64,000 nt of DNA from contig JAPDOI010001208.1 of the NCBI GenBank assembly GCA_029168955.1, positions 145,258 through 209,257 on the forward strand. The letters are read 5' to 3'. The notes under the pieces were generated by a model. The model was not told the DNA's origin and searched no databases. It saw nothing but the letters and a program-made list of their open reading frames with translations. The translations under genes and the position numbers were made by a program. Below are positions 11,714 to 23,905 of this stretch, one piece after another (the stretch's first letter is position 1; each line of letters begins with the position of its first letter). Source of the DNA: Aplectana chamaeleonis. Its lineage: Eukaryota > Nematoda > Chromadorea > Rhabditida > Cosmocercidae.

Positions 11714-11952
11714 GGAGCCTAGAAAACCGTATGCTCCCAGCGCTCATCTCGCGCAAATGAATGATACCGCTTTCAGACCGAAGTATCCCCATGGAGTTTT
11801 TTTGAAAACAATCACTGATAACGCTGTCAGACATCAGTCAGCGTTATCAGTCATTGTTTTTTATTTAAACTCCGTAAAATATTTCAATTTCTGGAAGCGG
11901 TATCACTCTTCGTGCGAGGCGAGCGCTGGGAGAATTAGGTTTTCTAGGCTCC
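11714..11952. mobile_element. 239 bp inverted-repeat element (MITE-like)
   Basis: GGAGCCTAGAAAACC at the left end is matched in reverse complement at the right end. The arms also share CTCCCAGCGCTC and ATACCGCTTYC, and a central hairpin pairs CACTGATAACGCTG with CAGCGTTATCAGT. It has no coding capacity. It is inserted at the edge of the third repeat block of the 9.9-11.5 kb array. Confidence 0.85.
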
Positions 11953-13928
11953 ATTAAATATACCTCAAATAAGGGCGGTTACGAATTAAACCTGTGAACT
12001 TATGTAACCAACGAACAGCAGCAGAACAAAAAATACAAAACGACAGAAACAACTGGAGGGCAGTGATATACAATATGAAAAACTCATGAGTAAAAAAATA
12101 AAACAAACAAAGAAAATAAAGAAAAGCAATGGAGAACTATTCAAGAAGAAATCTGGCAAGTGGGGTCCTCCTAAACAGGAAGCAGCAACCGTTTATCTAT
12201 AGCGTTTACCGCGCTGGATACTCAGGACGTTGTTACGTTGAAACATGATTAAAACTGTTCGGGCATATATTAACAAGGAAAGTGTACAAAGCGTATGTCG
12301 GATCTACGGGAACGAATTGTATTGTCAGTATCTCAGAAGCATCTATAGTAAAACTTTGCATCAACAGTAACATCCCGTGCAGCTGGTTCCAAAAAGTTAT
12401 GAGCGTTTTTGATGTTTCGCGAAAAGGTAAGGGTACCCCTCAGAAATTATTTGGGGTGTTTTGAGAAAAAATTTCGGATTCAAAACTTATCTGTAGGAGG
12501 ACTCTAGGGTGCTGAAAACAAATCTGAAGTCTGTTTGTAAAAATTCTAAGGTCTACTGTAGGTTATGGTAGGTAATATGTCATTCAGTGGGAAAAACCTA
12601 CCTGAATAGGTCGAAAATCGGTAATTGAACATCAAATTCGTATTCACCACCCCAAAGATCCTCCGCATACAAATTTGGAGTCAAATCTGAGACTTTGATC
12701 AAACTACCGTATACCCACCGCAATCTACCGTAATCTGTAGAAAATCGGCTAACGGATCTCAGATTCGTGTTAAGCACATCAAATTACCCTCAGAGAATGA
12801 TTTTGAGACACATCTATAGAAGAAATCCGGAAATATCGAAAGCGGAGTTTTGCACCCACAATTTTCCCCCGCTGGGATGCTTTGAGCGAATCAAACCGAA
12901 AGCTTCGAAAATTGACAGATAATCTCAGAATCTCAGACAGCGCCCCCAATACCCCTCTGGAGGAACTTTAAGTAAAATCTGGAACATTTTTTGGAGCGCT
13001 TTCAGAACCCCTAAGTGCTATAAGTAATCACTCAAACGAAAATCCGTACAAATTCAAAACGAAATCAGCCTGCCAAAGTTCGGGAAATGTGCTTTCACCC
13101 AAACTTTGCTCAGAGGGTTTGTTTTGTGCGCTGAAACACAAAAAAGTACCGTTTTGGGCTTATAACTTCTCGGAACCAGCGGCTCGGAACGGGTTACTGC
13201 TAAGTTTCCCTGTAGATGCCCGAGAGATAGGAGCAATAGAAATTAGTCTTCGCAGATCTGATATCATACGCTTTGTATACTTCCCTCTTAAGAAGGACGC
13301 CGGATCAACTCGTACAACACGCTCTAGGAATGCTTCCAAATCCTATCTAAAAACGGCCACCTGCATGCAGGAAAAAGCTTTGGACGGATGTGGTTAAAGA
13401 TGATTTGAAGTCACATGGTATCGAGAGACAATTCAGAAGCGACGTTTTATTTCGCAGGAAATGGAGTAGTGACAGTTAGATGGTATATTCGAATTGTGAC
13501 TGAAGATCGTGAAAAATGGACACGGCCGACTACTAGGACGGCACGCCTCGGTGAAGATGAGGAATGACCGCGTCAGGCGGAAGCCTGCCGATTAAGTCAA
13601 GTGAGTCGAGTCATGTTCAGAATAGACATAGGAAAATTTTGGTGCACTAATCTTTTTTAGATCAAAAATTGTGCGTTCTTACCTAGAGTCTGATCTAATC
13701 TGAACACACATGAATGTAATTCAATCGTTAAATCAGCCCTCAATTCAGCAGAGCCGTTCTGGCCTTGTTCAGATTTTGGCCTTTTAGGGACTGCCTGAGA
13801 CATTCAGCAATTGTGAGTATGGAATATTGGAACACTGCACTCACCCTAAGATCAATAAATGATTATTAAGCTGGAAAGGTCATTCAGAAGTATTTCGTCC
13901 GAAAGTGATGCAACCAGATAAAATTAAA
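11953..13928. other. No gene seen
   Basis: AT-rich sequence with scattered short ORFs. I found no domain, splice pattern or repeat structure that I can support. Confidence 0.4.
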
Positions 13929-13995
13929 CATCGGCCGGGAATCGAACCCGGACCGCCCGCATCGCAGGAGCATTCATCTCTTTGTGCCACCGATG
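13929..13995 (-). tRNA. tRNA-Gly-like relic (pseudogene or SINE head)
   Basis: Read on the minus strand, 67 nt begin CATCGGTGGC and end GCCGATG, a perfect seven-pair acceptor stem allowing one G-T. The T arm is intact (CCGGG TTCGATT CCCGG), with a B-box. The sequence closely resembles eukaryotic tRNA-Gly(GCC), including CTCCTGC..GCGGGCGG. However, the D arm is altered (CACAAAGAGATG), one base is missing from the anticodon stem, and the anticodon triplet is not GCC. It is best read as a tRNA pseudogene or the head of a tRNA-derived SINE. Confidence 0.55.
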
Positions 13996-14139
13996 TTTTT
14001 TATCGATAGGTTGTCATTTTTATGCAATGCAGTAAAATTAGATCTCAACAAATAAACAACGATATTCAACAACACGGACTTCAACAGACGCATTTTGACC
14101 AAGCAGTGAACAATAATTCTGTAACAACTGTACTACAAA

Positions 14140-14650
14140 GAATTATAAAAAAACTCTTATCCCATGAGATTTGCACTCTCGCTAACAAGTAGGCGAGACA
14201 TCCTTTATTATTAGTAATTTACCTAAAATCGAACAACACATCCTTCAACAAATTCAGTTCCACCAGAATTCAGCAACAAATACCATTCTTCAAAACCGTA
14301 ATCAGTGAAAAGATCAGGCGATACTAGCACCAAATAGCTCGATATGTGATCAGATCACTACAAAAAAGAGCGACATCAGAATTGAGATCTCATTTAGAAT
14401 CTCTGAAGCAACATCACTCGGCAGTAAGAAATGAGGCACGTGAAATTTTGTACGAATTTCTTACTTAAATTCTTTCATCACTCCTCTCATACAAAATCTT
14501 ACATACAACCTCAAACATAGGATTGCTACCTGAATCTCCGAAACAAAATCTAACACAAGACTTAACAAATAGAAATATTTACAAAAAAATATCTGGTTAT
14601 CAGAAAAAAATGGGCACAAGGTTAAGCAAATGATGGAAGAGACTTTATAA
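14140..14650. repeat. Duplicated flank of RdRP copy 1 (empty LINE site)
   Basis: This stretch matches the two flanks of the LINE at 17889-19469: 14171-14262 matches 17805-17888, and 14262-14650 matches 19470-19880. It therefore preserves the uninterrupted pre-insertion arrangement. It has no coding content that I recognise. Confidence 0.85.
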
Positions 14651-16320
14651 CGGACTTTCCTCTGTTTTGGCTTCCTGGTAGTAGACCTGTCGTGCAAAGT
14701 AACAAAATTAGACACACATGATTGCACGGTAGCCGTGTTGCAAACACACCATTCCGTTCAGGCCATTCCGTAACTATGCATGAACATTACACGATCGAGG
14801 CCTAGATAGTTCTTTGTGTATAGCTCCAGCCGAATCGCAGCCTCGCAATTATTGAACTCTAATAAATCCATAAACTTTGCTTCGTACTCTTTCAGATGTT
14901 CTCCAAAACGCGTTTTGAGGATATCATGCAGTGGCGTAGAACTTGGGATGCAATCGAGCTCTTTGATGGTACGATCGTATCTTACAGAAGTCGAGATACT
15001 GAACGGAATCCAAGGAATGACAGAAGTTTTTCGCTCGTCCTTTGTGCCGTTTCATAGTACATTCGATAGTAGGCGAATGCGTTGCGCTTCATTTGAACCG
15101 ACGGGAGCCGGGAGATTCGATGGAGAATGTTGTCTCTCAACGCGAAATTACGCTCACTCGCCTTCGTACAGTGGTGCCGCCTTTCAATTTCAGCGAGAAA
15201 TTCTTTTATAAATTCCTTAAATAACACAGGCGCCCTCTTTTTTATGACATCGTTCGTGTTGTAGAATGACATATTGTCCTGATTGCGGTGGGAATTTCGA
15301 TTTCTCATCTCGAATATGCAGCTAGAGAAAACTTCTCCGCCAGTTTTTATGCCGAAGTTTTCCATAATCGACCTGAGATAAGCCTTATACTTTGTCATAC
15401 GCGCTTCTGCCACCTTTTGAAACCAGCTACATCGAAGTATCTCTCGCACACAACATCTTCTTGCCGGTCTACGTCGACGACCTTGACTTCCCTATACATC
15501 CGCCCCATAAGCCTAGGGCTTCAATAGACTGGATCATAGTCGCTTCCGGGATGCAAATACGGCTGACGTCCACTTTTCTCCGGCGGAATTTCTACGCGAG
15601 TTTTCTCATCTAGCGCCCATGCTCTCTGTAGTGGAGCAGGAGGTAATTCTGTTTTTGGAAAGCCAACCATCTGAGACATTTTTTTTGCCGATTGCTGGCA
15701 TACCTCAGAATCAATGCCGTACATGTCAGCCTGAAACTGGAACGCGTTTGATATTGACCCGACGAAATCCTGCGCGACGTAGGTGATGGAGAACTTGGCC
15801 ATCTCATCGTACATCGTTTTCTCATCGATAATCTGAGGCTTTGGCTCGTCAGCGGTATAATCAAATGCCGGCTCACTACGATAAAGTAGCAGGTCCTGAT
15901 CCCAGATCACAGCATACTCATCACCGTCCAATTCGGACCCATCCATCTTGCCCGAATGCGGTCGAGGGCCATGTCTTGGGAAGACGATGACATCACTTAG
16001 ATGACGCAGGTCTTCGACATCAACAGTGTCGAACACGCGAACATCTCCCGCAACAACGGATGGGTTTTTCGTCATTAGTTCTTTTCTTGTCAGTACTTTC
16101 CTCGAGGCGTTGACGGGAGAAGGGAGGGTTCTCAAGCTGATGTTCCCGTGTAGCGAACAGAAACCTGCTCGCATTGCAGAAGCCCAGATTCATGAACTAT
16201 TCCGAGCATTACACGACCTTTAATGAAAGGTACTTGTATGTACTGCTTCTACAACTGTTTAGAAACGGAAGATCATCGCCCTTGTCAAGCACCAGAAGAA
16301 AGGTTCAATTTGGAGAAGCA
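14650..16320 (-). pseudogene. RdRP pseudogene copy 1 (EGO-1/RRF-1-like)
   Basis: Minus-strand remains of the C-terminal half of a cellular RNA-dependent RNA polymerase, the family that makes secondary siRNAs in nematodes. Order on the minus strand: GRVMLGIVHESGLLQC (about 16205-16160), VVAGDVRVFD, FPRHGPRPH, catalytic region SELDGDEYAVIWDQDLLLY (about 15940-15885), NAFQFQADMYGIDSEVC, a TGA stop after DYDPVY (about 15521), then after a frame change TKYKAYLRSIMENFGIK and MRNRNSHRNQDNMSFYNTN (to 14982), and a third frame ending near 14780. The first Asp of the DxDGD motif is Glu. At least one stop and two frameshifts make it a pseudogene unless they are assembly errors. No intron was resolved. 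Confidence 0.85.
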
Positions 16321-17460
16321 GGTCAAATTGTAAAGGCGCATAACGAATAAACACAAACCACAACCTCACACATTTGTGGGCTTCAGCACTGTTGTAACCA
16401 ACGGTGGGAATAATAAGCCATAAAGTTTGATGTGTATCGTCACGCCGCTGCTTGGCGAAAAAAATTGCGAGCGGGAAAACAAAAGAAGGATGGCTATTGA
16501 TCCAGTGATTTCGCGCCCGATTGCTGAGCGCGACTTCCTACTCGAGAGACACCGACGATACATACAGTTTTACATGAGCAAGAGTGTCAATTGTCAAGAA
16601 TCAAGCGAGAAGTTGTCGAGAATCCGGCGAGAAGCTGTCACGAATTCAAACATACGAATTCTGAACAGCTTCTCGCAGAATTCTCGGCAACATTTTCACC
16701 AGAGTTCCTTGTTGCGCGTTGGCGCAGATCCGGTGCGCAAATGTTATAGCATACGTGCCCCGAGTTTGCGCAAAAGAGCAGTGGGGGATGCAAAGCATCA
16801 TTGCGATCAGTGCTGACTGCATGTGCGTCATGGCCGTTTATGATGACTCGAAAGTCTAAATTAACGCCAACGTGCACGTCGAACACGCTACGTATGGTCG
16901 CCTAGAAGTTTCTAGTATAGCGAAAGAACAACCGCTGCGGTCGACAGTCATCTCAATTGAAATCCCTACGACAATCGGGGTTGCCTATATGTACATACAT
17001 ATATTATTAGCCTTCAAAGCTTTTGTGGTTTATGACTTCCCACTGGTACTTGGATATTTCTTCAAGTGTTATAATAATATATGTATGTATTCCAGAGTTT
17101 ACAACGCGGATCCGTAGATCAATGCCAGCTTTGCTGCAGCTAACAATGAATAAGAATCTGAGACACCGAATGCTTGAAGAACTGTTCTGTTCTAGGCCAA
17201 GGACAGTTGTATCTACTGTGAGCGGAGCATGCAAGAAATGCTGAGCATTGACACTATAGCAGCTGCTAAAACCGACTGAACTAGGTCAGCAGGTCACAGA
17301 CGTCTCGAATACATTATGCATGAAAGTGAGCTACACGAAATAAAAAACAGTTTGCCTCCGACTTTTGAATCGCCACTACGGTCTCCAAATTTTAGCTGAT
17401 CTTTTTATATATGGAATGATGTGCGTTGTGATGGGCTCCCATAAAATTGAGGGTGGTACA
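16321..17460. repeat. RdRP-flanking duplicated segment A, copy 1
   Basis: Upstream flank of RdRP copy 1, matching 60450-61640 at roughly 90% identity by eye. The two copies differ by an extra AT-rich, partly palindromic piece at about 16986-17096 (TATGTACATACATAT ... ATATATGTATGTA) that copy 2 lacks. Plus-strand codons VEHATYGRLEVSSI near 16880 are kept in both copies (see 60890-61206), but I do not recognise the peptide. Confidence 0.85.
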
Positions 17461-17764
17461 TCTGACAAAGGTTAGAGCAACGTGCGGTTAATAGGATGGA
17501 TGCTAAACAACAGCGTAAAACTTTCCCTCTTCCTCAAAAAAGCTGTGCTTCTGTTCAGTAGAGACGTAGCCCCTGATAATATTTTTATGAGAAATGGAAT
17601 TTGATAAGGAAAGCGCACAGTCTCCAATAGAGGAACCGAATACGGCTCATTACAAGTAAAACTGACATTTGACTAAGCTAGCCAGAAGGCATTCTCGAAT
17701 AGATATGCACTTTGAACTTCGCTAATAGCGAGAGTTAGGATCAACAAAAAACTTCTGAAAAGGT

Positions 17765-17888
17765 TTGAAATGCAGCGCTTATTCAAACTCGTACCCCACA
17801 AGAATTGTCCTCTCACCAACAAGTGGGCAAGACATCCTTTACTATTCGTATTTTACCTATAATCGAACAAACATCTTTCAACAACTTC
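17765..17888. repeat. Left flank of the LINE, paralogous to 14130-14262
   Basis: It ends in CAACAACTTC at 17879-17888, which recurs at 19470-19479 on the other side of the LINE and so is the probable target-site duplication. Confidence 0.8.
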
Positions 17889-19469
17889 TGGCGGAAAAAA
17901 ATCATAAATCCGCATCTCCAAGGCGCACTACAGCAGAACGTCCATCAGCATGGCTTCAAAAAGGCGCACTCCACCATCACCGCACTAACGTCAATTACCG
18001 AACACATCATCGCCGGTTTCAATAGGATAGCTCCCGCCGGCAGAAGTCTGGTCGTAGCAGTCGATCTGACTTCCGCTTTCGACAATGTCAGCACTTCATT
18101 GTTGCAAAATCGATTCTGGACTGTAATATGCCCGACTAGTGTAAACGATGGACTAACAACTTCGTCAAGAACTGGTGTAAACGATGGACTAACAACTTCG
18201 TCAAGAACCGCTCCATACGTGTGAAGTTCGACGGACACTTGTCGAAGTCGGTTACCCTGAAGGCAGGCGTTCCTCAAGGTGGAGTATTGTCACCAAGCCT
18301 ATTCTCACCGTATCTATCCGATATTCCGAAGCCGCCACCCAACATCCATCTATGTCTGTATGCTGATGACATCACAATTGTATGTAAAGACCCTGTTATC
18401 GACCGTGCCACTGCGGAGATGAACAAATACCTCTGCAGCCTGGCCAAATTCCTCGAATCGAAGCAGCTAAAGGTATCTCCTTCTAAGTCTAGCGTTACTC
18501 TGTGCACTACTGCAACGGCTGTGCATCAACTGCATCCCAGGGTTCTCTGGGAAGGTAATCGGCTGCCCCTGTCTAAGCACCCTCGGCTACTTGGAGTCTT
18601 CCTGGACCCCTCACTGCGTTTTCACGGGAACACGCGAATCCGAGCCGCAACTGCTAACACGCAAAATAACATCCTCCGTGCTCTGACGGGCACCACTTGG
18701 GGTAGCAGAAAAGAAGTTCTACGCACAACGTATAAGGCCATGATACAGCCTACTCTGGAGTATGGAGCTCCCATATGGACTAGACACCTGTCGGATGCCT
18801 CTTGGTGCAAGCTTCAACGCGTACAAAATACTGCACTACGTGTCATCACTGGCTGCCCGAAGTCTACACCTATATCCCATCTCAATCAAGAATGAGCCGT
18901 ACTTCCTGTCAAACAGCACTGCCAACTGCAGTCACAACAGTTTCACATTGGCATAGTCAAGAATGCCGCACATCCCAACCACCCACTCCTGTCATCTGAC
19001 CCTCATCCCCGTAATATTCGCACACCGCTCCATACTGCTATTTCTACATTGGATCGTCAAAGATGGGCTACCTCTGAGCTCACAAGGAAGAGGCTGCAGC
19101 AAATTGAACACACCAGATTCGTGTCTGAATACCTGTCCTGTGCCCTTCCCAATCCCATCCTTGGTACAGTGCCTCCTACGGTCGATGTAAGCGAGAAGAC
19201 TCTACCCAAACGCTCCAGCGTCACACTAGCGGGTGTACGCTGCGGTCACTCTTCGTACCTCAAAGCCTACGCACATGGGATCGACGAGTCGGTCTCCGAT
19301 CAATGCCCTGACTGTCATATTGCTGGTCACGATTCACTACATTTATTTTCATGCTCTGCCAGACCTACTTCTCTGTCTGCTCGTGATATGTGGTACAAGC
19401 CGTGTGATGTGGCCACCTTTCTACGCCTATGAGAAGAAACTCCGATAAGGCTGATAAGAAGAAGAAGAA
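17889..19469 (+). mobile_element. 5'-truncated non-LTR retrotransposon (Jockey/CR1-like)
   Basis: Plus-strand remains of a LINE reverse transcriptase and its C-terminal domain. Motifs in order: QHGFKKAHSTITAL, VVAVDLTSAFDNVS (first catalytic Asp), AGVPQGGVLSPSLF, YADD at 18359-18370, LLGVFLDPSLRF, YKAMIQPTLEYGAPIW, then LPKRSSVTLAGVRCGHSSYL and CPDCHIAGHDSLHLFSC, a Cys-His motif usual at the C-terminus of this group. No endonuclease domain remains. A 32 bp direct duplication (18142-18206) and frame changes break the ORF. The element ends in a GATAAGAAGAAGAAGAA-type tail before the target duplication. Both ends are fixed by comparison with the empty paralogous site at 14262. Confidence 0.88.
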
Positions 19470-19940
19470 CAACAACTTCAGTTTCACCACAATTCAACGA
19501 CAAATACCAGTCTTCGAAACCGTAATCAAAGAAAAGATAAGGCGATACCAGTACCGAATCACTCGATGGGTAATCAGATCACTACAAAAAAGAGCGAAAT
19601 TGGAATTGAGATCTCATTTAGAATATCTGAAGCAATATCACTCGGCAGTGAGGGATAAGGCACATAAAATTTACTAACAAAAACCTTACATAAATTATTT
19701 AATGACCCCTCTCATACAAAATCTTACATACAACCTCAAACAAACACAGAATTCTTTCCTAATCCTCTAAAACAAAATCTAGCACGAGACCTAACGAATA
19801 GAAGTTCTCAGAGAGAAATTATCTGGTTAGCAGAGAAAAATGCGCGCAACTTTGGCAAAATGATGAAAAAGACTCAATCAGCATGTCACAAGTCCAGGTA
19901 AAACTACGTTCCCTAGGATGGGCTCTGGATCCTGGAAGCT
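19470..19940. repeat. Right flank of the LINE, paralogous to 14262-14650
   Basis: It shares long stretches with the region before RdRP copy 1, for example CATACAAAATCTTACATACAACCTC and ATCAGATCACTACAAAAAAGAGCGA in both. I saw no coding sequence. Confidence 0.8.
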
Positions 19941-21830
19941 CGCACTCACAATCTTCTCCAGTACAGGCTTTCCTCTTTTTTGGCTGGTAGTACACCTGTC
20001 GTGTAAAGCAACGAAATTAGATGCACATGATGGCAGCATAGCCGTGTGGCAAAGATATCACTCCGTTCAGCCCATTCCGTTGCGATGAACATTGCACGAC
20101 CGGGATAGTGCTTTGTGCATAGCTTCAGCCGAGTTGCAGCTTCGCAATTATTGAACTCTATTTAATCCATAAACTTTACTTCGTAAGCTTTCAGATATTC
20201 TCCAAAACGGGTTCTGAGGATATTATGGAGTGGCGTAGTAGTTGGAATACATTCGAGGTCGTTGATGACACGATCTTCTATTACAGAAGCCAAGATACCG
20301 TACGGAATTCAAGCGAATGATAGGTGTTTTTCCTTCGTCCTTTGGGCCATTTCATAGCACACTCGGTAGTAGGCCACGGCCTTGCGCTTCATTTGAACCG
20401 ACGGGAGCCAGACGATTTGATGGAGTATGTTGTCACCCAACGCAAAATTCCGCTCACCCCCTCCGTACAGTGAGGCCATCCTCCAGATTAAGCAAAAATC
20501 GCTTCTCTGAACTCTTTTAATAACACCGTCACCTCTTTTTGATGGCATCTTTCGCGTTGTAGAATGACATATTGTCCTGATCGCGGTCGAAAATTTGATT
20601 TCTCATCTCGCAAATGCAGCCAGATCAGACTTCTTTAAGTTTCATGCCAAAGTTATCCAGAATCGACCTGAGACAAGCATTATACCTTGACAGCTGCGCT
20701 TCTGCCACCTTTTGATAGCAACCCCAAACAGCTACATCAAGGTATTCCTCGCACACAACATCTTTTTGCTCGTCGATGTTCTCAGCGATCATCAGGACGT
20801 CATCTACAGCCTTGACTCCCTACACATCCGTTCCATGAGCCTAGATCTTTAATAGACGGGATCATAGTCGCTTCCGGAACGGAAATCCGGCAGAATTTCC
20901 TTGCCAGTCTCCTTGTCTAGCATCCATTCTTTCTGTAGTGAAGCACGAGGCAGTCCCAGTTTTAGAAGTCGACCGCTTGAAATATGTTTTTCGCCAATCG
21001 CTGGCATGCCTTGGAATTCATGCCGCAAATGTCATCCTGAAACTGGAACGCGTTTGAGATTTCCCAGACGGAGTACTGCGCGACGTAAGTCATGCAGAAC
21101 CCGACCATCTCATCGTGTATCGTTTTCTCATCAATAATCTTAGGCTTTGGCTTCTCCGCTGTATAATCAGAGGCCGGCTCATTACGATAAAGTAGCAGGT
21201 CCTGATCCCACATTATAGCATACTCATCACCGTCCAAGTCCGGCCCAGCCATCTTGTCCGGATGCGGTCGAGGTCCACACCTTGGGAAGACGATAGCACA
21301 ACTCGGATGATGCAGGTATTCGATATCAACAGTATCAAACACGCGAACATCTCCCGCAACAACGGATGGGTTTTCGCCATTAGTACTTTTCCTGTCAGCA
21401 TTTTCCTCTCCTCGAGGCGTTGGGGGCGGGTTTTCAAGCTAATGTTCTCCGTGTAGCGAACAAAAACCTGGCCGTAATGCAGGAGCCCCGATTCATCAAC
21501 TATTCCGAGCATTGTGCGACCTTTATTCGAAGGTATTTGTATCTGCTGCTTCTTCAACTGTTCTGAAACAGAGAATCTGATCATCGCCCTTATGAAGCAC
21601 CAGAACAATGGTTCAACGCACAGCTGGAAACCAGACACCGCAGACAAACAATTGATGTCAATATGTCAAAATAGTTGCTTCAGCTTGTTACGGCAGGCCA
21701 GCTCGCGTAGCATCAATGACGCCGTTTCTTGGAATTGAATATCGAGCAACTGTTCAAAGCGATTCGCCACACGTTGATCGCGTTCATGACTGTTTAGCTG
21801 ATATCTGATTGAGAATGCATATAAAGGGCT
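19940..21830 (-). pseudogene. RdRP pseudogene copy 2, the most complete
   Basis: Minus-strand copy that extends further 5' than the others. From high to low coordinates: an upstream exon-like block (RFEQLLDIQFQETASLMLREL, about 21825-21670); a TTTCCAG acceptor near 21622 opening LCVEPLFWCFIRAMIRFSV; GRTMLGIVDESGLLHYGQVF, the conserved segment ahead of the active site; a one-base loss in an A run (near 21375) that breaks the frame before VFDTVDIEYLHH; and the active-site motif DLDGDEYAIMWDQDLL (about 21235-21190), intact in this copy. The C-terminal part continues with frame changes to about 19950, with MKRKAVAYYRVCYEMAQRTKE (20415-20340) recognisable. It carries the cleanest catalytic motif, but the frameshifts argue against function. 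Confidence 0.85.
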
Positions 21831-21917
21831 TGTTCGAAGAAATCGGCACAGGCGATGAATACTTAACGATTTCGATGGATTCCCCAGAACATTAAGATCA
21901 AGATATTCCAAATCCAC

Positions 21918-23905
21918 GTAAAATGACTGTAATAATTAAATCCTTCATAGATGGCTACGTTAGAACATTTCGCACTGAAAATATAGAAAAGAAAATCGAA
22001 AGGAAAAAAGCCTCTCTTCTTACAGTCGTCAGCGGAACCTCGCGAGGTTAAATGTAATTCGAGATAACGAGATTGGGTGAGTCGCCTGGGAGAGCAATCC
22101 CAAGAGAGACATAGCACGCATGTCTCTCAAAAGATAGCCATTCAGCTGAAGATTACGATAAAGAAATGTTTATTATCCCATGAGATGGCAACACACTGTA
22201 ATCATCGCAGCCAGCATATAAGTCAAGACGAAACCCACACGCCACAGGACAAGACATGAATTTGACTCATGCCACACTTCACCCTGACTGTGTTCCGAGT
22301 TTTCCTAGATTTCGAAGATTTAAGTTAGCTCGCGGCAATTAAATAGCATCTACATATGTCCGAAACCCACCTTTCCGTTGCGAGAAACTAGAAACTAACA
22401 ACGGTTTTGTGATCAGCACGCCCAAGAAGCCCGTTTGACGGAATTGGGGCCAAATCTGAAACAATGACCCACTACGGTTTGCCTAAGTAACCAACAGTAG
22501 TTTTTTTCCGAAAGCCGGCCAGGAGACCTCAGCGCCGTAATCCTTATTCCAAACGGTAACTATTGGTGAAGTTTCTGCCAGTCTAATTCAGGCCGCCTGG
22601 AATATTCGAGACGAAATCTTACCAACTACTGAGATTGTTGGTATATTAACTGGAAATAGTCAAAATGCTTGACCACGTTGGATAAGTATCAATATGGAAA
22701 CCTAATTCATATTCAGGAAAGGCCCATATTTTTCAAAGTTTAGAGCAGTTGGGAGTCTATAGCGTACCTACATATATTGACACGCGGTCTCAGACACGGG
22801 CCCTGATTGAACGTAGTGAATGGCCTATGAGGCCGTGTAGCGAACGACAATCGTAAAACTGCAGACTCTACATTCATCCATCACCGCATACAAAGGCGCA
22901 ATAGAACCGCATCCACCATATCGGCCCAAACATTCTAATTCATCTCCAATGTGAACACAGTGGTTTTCAGAAGCGCCAGCTCATGGACTTTGTTTCAAGA
23001 AGCGACCCCTCCTGAGGTTTGCACTTCTTCTGATACACCTGTTGCAGGTTTGCCCATCGTCTCCACTATCAACCTCGACGCTTCTTTGTATCAGAACTCA
23101 GATACACCGCTTAAACTAGATCAGATCGCCAAATCCTTTTCATCGATAGCGTTCACAGCATTATCCACAACTGTGCGTTGGATTATGCAATATTCCCTAG
23201 TTAAATGATGTCGCCGTTCCCGCGATTTGGGTCTCCTGATAAGACTGCATTCTTCTTGCAAAACATGGCAAAACTACGAAGCACTCCGGTTCAATTACGC
23301 CTATGAAGTGCTCTGGTTCAAATACACAATTTTACGGTATTTGGCTCCGTCCAGCCGCCGGCGGTCCCAGTTGGCGCTCGGAGCACTGCCCGCATCGATT
23401 TACATGGCGAAGACGTCGAGAACTCTACGCTTGATTCGTTGCATGGTGAAAATAGTAATTGTTCGCTGAGGTCACAGATGGAAATTATTCATTATCATTG
23501 TAATCCGTTTCCTATCTACTTGGTTGTAACAAACAAGTATAGACTCCTATCATTCCATTGTTCTCCTTTGTGTTCCTGTCGAAGGGTCGTCCTCACATAA
23601 TCAGAACGGAAGTTCATTTCTGGATTAAACTTTGACGAAGATACCAGGTTGATTAGGGCATATTTGAAATACTCATTCGAGTCCAAATCTTTCCAAAGAA
23701 TCCTTTTAAACGATAACACAAAACTGATCATGGACGAAGACCTAAGGACGGTGGTGGAGTGGAGCGATAAGGATGGCAATTCTTGGATGGCTTTGGGCGA
23801 CGAAGTAAGGTCGGATTCCGACGTAGAAGGTCATTGATGATCAACCTTCTGGAGCCTCTAATGATTATGGCGAAGCAGTCACGAAAAAGTGTCGCTAGAA
23901 GAGAG
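21918..23905. other. No gene seen
   Basis: About 2 kb between RdRP copies 2 and 3 without a domain I recognise. Short ORFs (60-87 codons) are not supported by splice signals or composition. Confidence 0.35.
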
